Source: Gammaproteobacteria bacterium
GTDB lineage: Bacteria > Pseudomonadota > Gammaproteobacteria > SZUA-229
Length of the DNA: 8,788 nt
NCBI GenBank assembly: GCA_016764035.1
Contig: JAESSQ010000089.1
Location: 1-8,788 of the forward strand
Direction of reading: 5' to 3'
The notes under the pieces: model-generated
Database searches by the model: none
Told to the model about the DNA's origin: nothing
Seen by the model: the letters and a program-made list of their open reading frames with translations, nothing else
Shown: piece by piece, positions 1 through 5,000 of the stretch
Layout: each line of letters begins with the position of its first letter
Numbering within the stretch: position 1 is the stretch's first letter
Program-made: the position numbers and the translations under genes

Positions 1-135
1 ATGCGTAAATTTAATGGCGTTCCGAAAGACCATTTCCACTTGTTTTTGAAAGAGTGTGAATGGCGTTTTAACAACAGTGATCCAAAAATTCAATTAAAAC
101 AGTTGAATCAGTGGGTTAAGAGAGAAATGGGCTAG
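1..135 (+). CDS. IS1595-like (ISXO2 domain) transposase, C-terminal fragment
   Basis: This is the end of a DDE-type transposase; 44 codons and a TAG stop are visible, and the reading frame is open to the left edge. The stretch KFNGVPKDHFHLFLKECEWR (residues 3-22) resembles the C-terminal part of ISXO2-like domains, where FNG, a KECEWRFN-type block and a final QLxxWVK-type helix recur. The ATG at base 1 is most likely an internal methionine, since family members are several times longer. The stop abuts the terminal inverted repeat with no gap, which is usual for a compact IS. The catalytic residues lie outside the window. I am fairly sure of the family but cannot name the element. Confidence 0.75.
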   Translation: MRKFNGVPKDHFHLFLKECEWRFNNSDPKIQLKQLNQWVKREMG

Positions 136-152
136 TTATCTAGGACAGCCCC
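136..152. repeat. Right terminal inverted repeat of the IS (candidate)
   Basis: The 17 bases ttatctaggacagcccc follow the transposase stop immediately. Read on the minus strand they begin GGGGCTGTCC, which fits the G-rich tips I recall for IS1595-family elements. The matching left repeat lies outside the window, so the inner boundary is approximate; the outer boundary at 152 is inferred from the run of four C. Confidence 0.65.
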
Positions 153-160
153 ATTTATAT
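153..160. other. Candidate target-site duplication copy
   Basis: IS1595-family insertions usually duplicate 8 bp. The 8 bp just outside the inferred IS end are atttatat, an AT-only sequence typical of such targets. The second copy would lie left of the window, so this is only a position to check. Confidence 0.3.
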
Positions 161-187
161 TTATAATAATCCGTATAAACACGTGTA

Positions 188-1534
188 TCAAACTGAGATA
201 TTTAACTTTTTAATTAGATCGTATAACGTTGGTCGACTAACACCTAGTAACTCTGCTGCGGGCGCAACCTTTCCGTTGCTATGCGATAAAGCACGTAAAA
301 TTGCTTGCCGTTCAACTTTTTCACGTATATCACGCAAATTAAAATTCATTGTCTCTGCTGAGGTTTTATCAAGCTCGAGATCCATAGGTGAAAGTTGTTT
401 ACCGTCAGTCATAATAACTGCACGTTTAATACGATTTTGTAATTCGCGAACGTTACCAGGCCAAGCATAAGACTCCATTGAGCTTAAAGCATCTTTGGTA
501 AAACCTCGTAATTTACGACCGTGATCGTGATTATATTGTTCAAAAAAGTGTCGAGCAAGGATGATGATGTCACCTTCGCGGTGACGAAGTGGTGGAATTT
601 CTAAGGGTATTTCACTGATTCTATAAAAAAGGTCTTCACGAAACTCACCTTTTTCAATTTTCTCTCGCAAGTTTTGGTGCGTTGCACAAACCACGCGCAC
701 ATTAACGGGTATTGGTTTATGACCACCGAGCCGCTCAATCACACGTTCCTGTAAGAAACGAAGCAATTTTGCCTGTAAAGTAAACGGTAAATCACCCATT
801 TCATCGAGAAACAATGTACCGCCATCGGCATATTCAATTTTACCAATAGTTTGCTTATTGGCTCCGGTGAATGCCCCTTTTTCATGGCCAAACAATTCAC
901 TTTCTAATAATGCTTCAGGTATTGCTGCACAGTTAATCGCGACAAAATGCCCTTCGCTATTTGAACCTAGTGTATGAAGCCCTTTCGCGCAAAGTTCTTT
1001 ACCCGTTCCACTTTCACCCAGCAATAAAACAGTGGCATCTGAAGGCGCTACTTTTTCAACGGCTTTACAGAGACTTTGCATCTGTGGGCTACAAGCGATT
1101 ATGCCGTTAAATGGCTCATGTGTTTCGGTCGATTGCAAACGTAAATTATCACTTTGTAATTCTAATAAACGAAACGCACGGTTCACTATTAATTGAATAA
1201 CTTCAGGCTCGAAAGGTTTACTGTAAAAGTCATAGGCACCAAGACCGATGGCTTTTACTGCGTTGACTCGTTCTTCCTGACCAGTAACGACGATAATTTT
1301 TATGTTTGGATCTATTTCAAGAATTTGCTCTAAAGCGGCGAACCCTTCACTGGTACTTTCTTCATCGGGAGGCAAACTTAAATCGAGTGTAACGACAGCA
1401 GGTTTGTGTCGCTTGACCTGCTGTATTGCAGAAACACGGTCATTTGCTAATAGAACATCGAAATCTTCGAAACACCAACGTATTTGACTTTGTAGGCCTG
1501 GGTCATCTTCAACGACCAGTAATTTATTATTCAT
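188..1534 (-). CDS. prsR: PEP-CTERM-box response regulator PrsR (sigma-54-dependent activator)
   Basis: This is a 448-residue NtrC-type activator. The receiver domain (about 1-120) has acidic residues E9-D11, phosphoacceptor D51, T84 and K106. The AAA+ domain (about 145-365) has Walker A GESGTGKE (173-180), the sigma-54-contacting GAFTGA loop (220-225), Walker B LFLDE (241-245), an arginine-finger region FREDLFYR and WPGNVREL (358-365). A Fis-type helix-turn-helix follows at about 420-445. Receiver blocks such as DPGLQSQIRWCFED and GLGAYDFYSKP are typical of PrsR rather than NtrC or AtoC. Known for the family: with sensor kinase PrsK and RpoN it activates PEP-CTERM protein genes in exopolysaccharide/floc-forming bacteria. 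The protein looks complete and all key residues are present. No clear Shine-Dalgarno precedes the ATG, but the start matches the family N-terminus. No prsK is visible; the next gene downstream is interrupted by or lies beyond the IS. Confidence 0.93.
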   Translation of the reverse strand: MNNKLLVVEDDPGLQSQIRWCFEDFDVLLANDRVSAIQQVKRHKPAVVTLDLSLPPDEESTSEGFAALEQILEIDPNIKIIVVTGQEERVNAVKAIGLGAYDFYSKPFEPEVIQLIVNRAFRLLELQSDNLRLQSTETHEPFNGIIACSPQMQSLCKAVEKVAPSDATVLLLGESGTGKELCAKGLHTLGSNSEGHFVAINCAAIPEALLESELFGHEKGAFTGANKQTIGKIEYADGGTLFLDEMGDLPFTLQAKLLRFLQERVIERLGGHKPIPVNVRVVCATHQNLREKIEKGEFREDLFYRISEIPLEIPPLRHREGDIIILARHFFEQYNHDHGRKLRGFTKDALSSMESYAWPGNVRELQNRIKRAVIMTDGKQLSPMDLELDKTSAETMNFNLRDIREKVERQAILRALSHSNGKVAPAAELLGVSRPTLYDLIKKLNISV

Positions 1535-1628
1535 ACACTATTTTTTAGTACAGCCATTAGGGAATGTCGAAATAACTTACACTAAATGTTTTTATTTATC
1601 AATAAGCTATTAACATTTATGCAGAAAA

Positions 1629-1653
1629 AGTTGTTGTCTTCGAAAACACAACT
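1629..1653. promoter_or_regulatory. Interrupted palindrome upstream of prsR (candidate operator)
   Basis: AGTTGT (1629-1634) and ACAACT (1648-1653) are perfect inverted arms around a TTCGAA core, with one extra base on the left side. The centre is about 107 bp upstream of the prsR ATG, a reasonable position for an activator or autoregulatory site. No convincing -24/-12 or -35/-10 pair was found nearby. It may be chance in AT-rich DNA. Confidence 0.25.
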
Positions 1654-1703
1654 ATAAACCGCATTAATGTTGATGTAATCAGTAAATTATTCTATAAATT
1701 TTA

Positions 1704-1734
1704 TGCCTTGACTGCCAAGGCAAGCATTTGCTTG
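1704..1734. repeat. Two overlapping inverted repeats between the epimerase and prsR
   Basis: TGCCTTG (1704-1710) pairs with CAAGGCA (1716-1722) around a 5-nt loop, and CAAGCA (1721-1726) pairs with TGCTTG (1729-1734) around a 2-nt loop. Both are perfect and share bases 1721-1722, so complete forms of the two hairpins exclude each other. They lie about 100 bp past the stop of the upstream epimerase gene and about 170 bp before the prsR start. No T-run follows on either strand, so this is not a classical terminator. A role in transcript ends, an attenuator-like switch or protein binding are all possible. Confidence 0.5.
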
Positions 1735-1827
1735 ATTTTGATTAACATACAAAATATCTATCGTCGAGAATTAGTACAAGACAAAAATTTCTATTCTGAC
1801 TATTCAAAGAATTATTAGAAGCTGTGC

Positions 1828-2838
1828 TTATTGATAACCGTGATAATCCTTATACCATGCGACAAATTCTTTGATTCCGTCTTGTAGTGGTGTTGCTGGC
1901 TTAAAGCCTACTGCATCAACGAGTGCGTCGATATTGGCATAGGTTGCGATAACGTCACCTGCCTGCATTTCCATCATATTTTTTTCTGCTTTTTTACCAA
2001 CTGCATTTTCTATTGTTTCAATAAAGTCCATAAGCTGCACAACATTGTTATTACCTATATTATAAACTCGATAAGGTGCGAATGAAGTTGCCGGGTCAGA
2101 ATTATTAGTATCGTAATCTTTATTAGGTGTAGCAACTTTATCGATTACTCTTACTATCCCTTCTACGATGTCATCAATATAAGTAAAATCACGCTGCATT
2201 TTGCCTTCATTGAATACATTGATAGCCTCACCACGCAGTATGGCACCTGTAAATAATGAGGGTGACATATCCGGTCTACCCCACGGGCCATATACAGTAA
2301 AAAACCGTAAACCCGTTGTAGGCATATCGTATAAATGGCTATAGGTATGCGCCATTAATTCATTAGATTTTTTTGTGGCGGCATAAAGACTTACCTGGTG
2401 GTCCACATTATCATGCACACTAAATGGCATATTGGTATTAGCGCCGTAGACACTTGAGCTACTTGCGTAGACCAGATGCTCAACTTTTGTTTGGCGACAA
2501 CCTTCCAGTATGTTTACAAAACCGACAAGATTACTATCGACATAGGCATGCGGATTTTCTATTGAATAACGCACACCTGCCTGAGCAGCCGAGTTGAAAA
2601 CACGCTGAAATTTTTCTTTTTCAAACAAGGATTTTATGGCATCGCGATCAGCAATATCCATTTTTATAAAAGTAAATGAATCGTGATTTTCAATTAGTTT
2701 TAATCGATCGTATTTCAACTGTACTTCGTAATAATCATTTAAGTTATCAATACCGATAACCTCATCACCTCTTTCAAGCAATACTTTTGCTACATTCATG
2801 CCGATAAAACCGGCCACACCTGTTACTAATATTTTCAT
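1828..2838 (-). CDS. NAD-dependent nucleotide-sugar epimerase, UDP-glucuronate 4-epimerase (CapI/LpsL)-like
   Basis: This 336-residue extended SDR enzyme probably interconverts UDP-glucuronate and UDP-galacturonate in the cytoplasm, supplying acidic sugars for polysaccharide. The NAD-binding motif is TGVAGFIG (6-13), with D31 at the end of the second strand for the adenine ribose. The family block AAQAGVRYSIENP is at 84-96, SSSSVYG at 126-132, and the YxxxK pair is Y152/K156. RFFTVYGPWGRPDM and QRDFTYIDDIVEG are typical of the UDP-GlcA epimerase branch. Length is normal. One oddity: N82-S83 stand where HL is usual before the AAQAG block. The start is supported by the N-terminal match; an AGGA lies rather far upstream. 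The gene has its own long upstream region, so it need not share a transcript with the other epimerase. Substrate is inferred from family motifs. Confidence 0.85.
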   Translation of the reverse strand: MKILVTGVAGFIGMNVAKVLLERGDEVIGIDNLNDYYEVQLKYDRLKLIENHDSFTFIKMDIADRDAIKSLFEKEKFQRVFNSAAQAGVRYSIENPHAYVDSNLVGFVNILEGCRQTKVEHLVYASSSSVYGANTNMPFSVHDNVDHQVSLYAATKKSNELMAHTYSHLYDMPTTGLRFFTVYGPWGRPDMSPSLFTGAILRGEAINVFNEGKMQRDFTYIDDIVEGIVRVIDKVATPNKDYDTNNSDPATSFAPYRVYNIGNNNVVQLMDFIETIENAVGKKAEKNMMEMQAGDVIATYANIDALVDAVGFKPATPLQDGIKEFVAWYKDYHGYQ

Positions 2839-2906
2839 AATATTTGTCTATTTCCTATCTGCTTTTTACACAGCACAATATAAATTAATTACCATACTTT
2901 AGTTTA

Positions 2907-2924
2907 AGTTACTCACCCGTAACT
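2907..2924. repeat. Small inverted repeat in the epimerase upstream region
   Basis: AGTTAC (2907-2912) and GTAACT (2919-2924) are perfect inverted arms around the 6-nt loop TCACCC, about 70-85 bp upstream of the epimerase start. The GC-rich loop stands out in very AT-rich DNA. It could be a hairpin in the 5' leader or a protein-binding site; function is unknown. Confidence 0.3.
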
Positions 2925-2939
2925 AATATGATATAAATT

Positions 2940-2954
2940 TGTAAAGACTTTACA
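2940..2954. promoter_or_regulatory. Perfect palindrome TGTAAAG-A-CTTTACA, candidate operator
   Basis: A 15-bp sequence with 7-bp perfectly inverted arms and a single central base, centred about 109 bp upstream of the start of the epimerase gene at 2838. The symmetry is that of a dimeric regulator site. It resembles a TyrR box (TGTAAA-N6-TTTACA) but has only three bases between the hexamers. An enhancer-type site for a Fis-family activator such as PrsR is one option, but no sigma-54 -24/-12 element was found between it and the gene. The binding protein is not identified. Confidence 0.45.
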
Positions 2955-3135
2955 CATAACCAATTGATACATTCTGTGAAAGGATGAATGTCTAATATTA
3001 CACAAAATATATCAGCGTAAATATTTATTTAAATCAATAAGTTAATTAAACTAATTAAGGTTAATTATTTATTATATATTTTTAATATGGCTTAAGGGGT
3101 CACTAAAAATTAAATATCATATTTGAGCTAAGAAA
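2955..3135. other. Very AT-rich spacer between the epimerase genes, with phased TAATTA motifs
   Basis: This is most of the roughly 300-bp gene-free stretch between the two epimerase genes. I see no credible ORF, RNA gene or terminator here. TAATTA occurs three times at 3043, 3052 and 3062, about one helical turn apart, among A/T runs. Such DNA is often bent and favoured by H-NS-like silencers, which is inference. Together with the palindromes to its left it separates the two genes into probably distinct transcription units. Confidence 0.35.
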
Positions 3136-4053
3136 TTATAAACTTTCACACAAAAGTTTTAACCCCTGTTTCAATGGTATCGATGGGTTCCATTGTAGTA
3201 TTGATGATGCTTTTTCGATTACCGCATATGACTCTTTAATATCGCCTTTTCTCGCTTCGCCATAATTCACATCGAATTCAATTTGATAGATTTCGTATAA
3301 TGTTTTTAGTAATTTATTCAGGGTGATTTTATTGCCGGTTGCAACATTATAATATTGCCCCGTACCTTCAACCGTTATGGCAGCTTTCATGTTAGCTTCA
3401 ACCACATCACTAACAAAGACAAAATCTCGAGTCTGTTCACCATCCCCGAATATTGTAGGTGTTTCCTTATTTTTAAGTTTGTCAGTAAATATAGAGATTA
3501 CCCCTGAATAGGGTGAAGATGGATCTTGTTTTGGTCCATAGACATTAAAATAGCGAAGGCAAACCGTCTGTAGTCCATACAGTTTCGTATACATGCCACA
3601 GGCGTATTCAGAGGCTAATTTATCTACCGCATATGGAGACAAGGTAACGGGACACATGGTCTCAATTTTAGGTAACGTAGGCTCATCACCATACAATGCT
3701 GCGCTTGATGCAAATATAAAGCGTTTTACATTATTATTTTTTGCTGCCTCTAATAGCTTGAGTGTGCCCTGATAATTCACAGCACTACTTCCGACTGGAT
3801 CATTAACTGTTTTAGGTACAGATGCTACTGCAGCCTTGTGAAAAACCCAGTCAATATCAAGCATACATTTCTCGACTGTCACTGCATTACTTATATTGCC
3901 TTCTACAATAGTTAATGCGTCATGTTCAGGTAAATTACTTCTATGTCCAGTTGAAAAATCATCTAATACAGTGACTTGATGTCCATCATGAAGTAAACGA
4001 TCAACAATATGCGAGCCAATAAATCCAGCACCGCCGGTTACTAATGTTCTCAT
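3136..4053 (-). CDS. NAD-dependent epimerase, UDP-glucose/UDP-N-acetylglucosamine 4-epimerase-like (GalE/WbpP type)
   Basis: This 305-residue extended SDR enzyme probably inverts C4 of a UDP-hexose in the cytoplasm for surface polysaccharide. Seen: the NAD-binding motif TGGAGFIGSH (6-15), D31-D32 after the second strand, VFHKAAVASVPKTVNDP around 71-86, SSAALYG (116-122), catalytic Y141/K145 in YAVDKLASE, RYFNVYGPKQDP, and GDGEQTRDFVFVSDV. The SVPxxVxDP and SPYxxxK blocks are shared by bacterial UDP-GlcNAc 4-epimerases of the WbpP kind and by many GalE-like proteins, so the exact substrate is open. Length is a little short of classical GalE but normal for this branch. A strong AAGGAGG lies 6 bp before the ATG and fixes the start. 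It is divergent from the small ORF and TlpA gene, and same-strand but distant from the other epimerase. Confidence 0.83.
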   Translation of the reverse strand: MRTLVTGGAGFIGSHIVDRLLHDGHQVTVLDDFSTGHRSNLPEHDALTIVEGNISNAVTVEKCMLDIDWVFHKAAVASVPKTVNDPVGSSAVNYQGTLKLLEAAKNNNVKRFIFASSAALYGDEPTLPKIETMCPVTLSPYAVDKLASEYACGMYTKLYGLQTVCLRYFNVYGPKQDPSSPYSGVISIFTDKLKNKETPTIFGDGEQTRDFVFVSDVVEANMKAAITVEGTGQYYNVATGNKITLNKLLKTLYEIYQIEFDVNYGEARKGDIKESYAVIEKASSILQWNPSIPLKQGLKLLCESL

Positions 4054-4059
4054 TGATAC

Positions 4060-4066
4060 CCTCCTT
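4060..4066 (-). promoter_or_regulatory. Strong ribosome binding site of the second epimerase gene
   Basis: AAGGAGG on the minus strand, 6 bp upstream of the ATG at 4053. It is the best Shine-Dalgarno in the window and decides the start. The neighbouring minus-strand genes have weak sites, suggesting this gene is well translated. Confidence 0.75.
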
Positions 4067-4204
4067 CCTTAACATGTAAAACATTACTAGGAATAACGTT
4101 TTTTTCTATGCTAATAAAGTCCACTAACCATCTTGTTGGTGTAATCATTTAAAAAAATCCTGTTTTTATAAGACTTACTGTTATTCAATTAACTGATAAG
4201 TATA

Positions 4205-4211
4205 GAGGAGG
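4205..4211 (+). promoter_or_regulatory. Ribosome binding site upstream of the 81-residue ORF
   Basis: GAGGAGG stands 12 bp before the ATG at 4224, somewhat long spacing for a Shine-Dalgarno but with no closer rival. It is the main argument that the small ORF is translated. The rest of the 170-bp divergent region from 4054 to 4223 shows no convincing promoter pair on either strand. Confidence 0.45.
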
Positions 4212-4223
4212 ATATTATATTTT

Positions 4224-4469
4224 ATGCGTAAAATAGACGTGTATAGAAACTTTTCTTTATATCTTTTATCTACACGTTATATGGTTAAAAAAGAATCGTT
4301 TTATTGTTGTGCAATTGCATTTTTAATATTTTACCCATCAATAATAATTTACTTAAACGTCAAAAATTTTTATTACAATAATGGTGATGAAAGCACGTAT
4401 GTTAAACATAAAAAACTATACATATTTAACCAACAAACAGATAGACTGCCCACTTCGCAACGCAGATAG
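4224..4469 (+). CDS. Hypothetical small protein with one hydrophobic segment
   Basis: I do not recognise this 81-residue ORF. Seen: a basic start (MRKIDVYRN), one hydrophobic stretch at about residues 26-45 that could span the membrane, then a polar tail ending in basic residues (SQRR). A GAGGAGG lies upstream at slightly long spacing. It ends 14 bp before the TlpA-like gene on the same strand, so the two could be cotranscribed, with this one as a membrane partner or just an upstream leader. Against it: very AT-rich composition, many Tyr/Asn/Lys/Ile codons as expected from random AT-rich DNA, and no known domain. It may be spurious. Confidence 0.4.
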   Translation: MRKIDVYRNFSLYLLSTRYMVKKESFYCCAIAFLIFYPSIIIYLNVKNFYYNNGDESTYVKHKKLYIFNQQTDRLPTSQRR

Positions 4470-4483
4470 AACGCAATTAATTC

Positions 4484-4966
4484 ATGTTAAACCAGAAGTT
4501 TATTATATCCATCTCATGCTTATTATCACTATTTTATAGTGGCAGTATTTACGCACAGAAAGCCCCCTATTTTGAATTGCCTGGTGATAGTGAAATTATA
4601 AAACTGTCAGACTATACAGGAAAGGTAATCTACCTCGATTTCTGGGCTTCATGGTGCATCCCATGCCAAAAGTCATTCCCATGGATGAACAAAATGCACG
4701 CTAAATATGACAGCAAAAAATTCGTTATTATTGCTATTAACCTGGATACGACAAAAGCAGATGCACATAAATTTCTAAATAAAGTACCTGCTAATTTTAC
4801 AGTTGCATATGACACTGACGGCGAAGTGGCAAGCAAATATAAATTAAAAGTTATGCCAAGTTCCTATTTAATTGATACCACAGGAGCGCTTGTATATAGT
4901 CATAAAGGTTATCGAGAAAGTGACGTAATTAGCATAGAAGATAAAATACAAAAACATCTAAATTAA
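4484..4966 (+). CDS. TlpA-like thioredoxin-fold thiol-disulfide oxidoreductase, exported
   Basis: This 160-residue protein has a signal peptide (residues 1-24, probable cleavage after SIYA) and a TlpA/ResA-type thioredoxin domain. The active site is WASWCIPC with C58 and C61, the cis-proline loop is MPSS with P125, and FTVAYDTDGEVASKYK precedes it as in TlpA proteins. It should act in the periplasm, reducing or exchanging disulfides on an unidentified client. No lipobox is visible: C12 sits in an unsuitable context. It follows the 81-residue ORF by 14 bp and faces the diguanylate cyclase gene, whose stop is 34 bp away. No clear Shine-Dalgarno is seen, so translation may depend on the upstream ORF. 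From memory, similar proteins occur beside DUF4266 and DUF3570 genes; neither is present here. Confidence 0.87.
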   Translation: MLNQKFIISISCLLSLFYSGSIYAQKAPYFELPGDSEIIKLSDYTGKVIYLDFWASWCIPCQKSFPWMNKMHAKYDSKKFVIIAINLDTTKADAHKFLNKVPANFTVAYDTDGEVASKYKLKVMPSSYLIDTTGALVYSHKGYRESDVISIEDKIQKHLN

Positions 4967-5000
4967 GTTTTACATTAAATACTATATAAATGCGTACAAT

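Larger units (their letters stand above)
1..152 (+). mobile_element. Right end of an IS1595-family-like insertion sequence (partial)
   Basis: The segment holds the last 44 codons of an ISXO2/IS1595-like transposase, followed directly by a 17-bp terminal repeat ending in four C residues. On the other strand this gives an element end starting GGGG, as I recall for IS1595-family ends. The left end and most of the transposase lie beyond the window, so neither completeness nor activity can be judged. The element ends 35 bp from the prsR stop codon, and its transposase is transcribed toward prsR. Family assignment is from remembered protein resemblance. Confidence 0.75.

Noticed and set aside
179..186. 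ACACGTGT palindrome just past the prsR stop as a terminator
   Set aside because: An 8-bp palindrome without a loop or T-run cannot form an intrinsic terminator hairpin.
183..470. Plus-strand ORF of 95 codons opposite the 3' end of prsR
   Set aside because: It is antisense to a well-conserved gene, has no ribosome site and gives no recognisable protein; a shadow frame.
1531..1557. Eight-codon minus-strand ORF (ATG GCT GTA ...) whose TGA overlaps the prsR ATG as ATGA, possible leader peptide
   Set aside because: No Shine-Dalgarno precedes it, and an ORF this short with such an overlap is easily produced by chance. The stop-start overlap alone is not enough.
1597..1602. TTGATA as a -35 box for prsR
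   Set aside because: At 17-18 bp downstream the best -10 match is only about 3 of 6, so the promoter call is not supported.
1704..1734. Possible sigma-54 -24/-12 element around GGCA...TTTGC
   Set aside because: The GG-to-GC spacing is one or two bases short of the required 10 on both strands, and the plus-strand reading faces no gene.
2865..4080. Scattered single TGTAAA/TTTACA half-sites (2865-2870, 4075-4080) as extra operator copies
   Set aside because: The same hexamer also occurs in unrelated AT-rich spots such as 4969-4974, so single half-sites carry little information. Only the full palindrome is kept.
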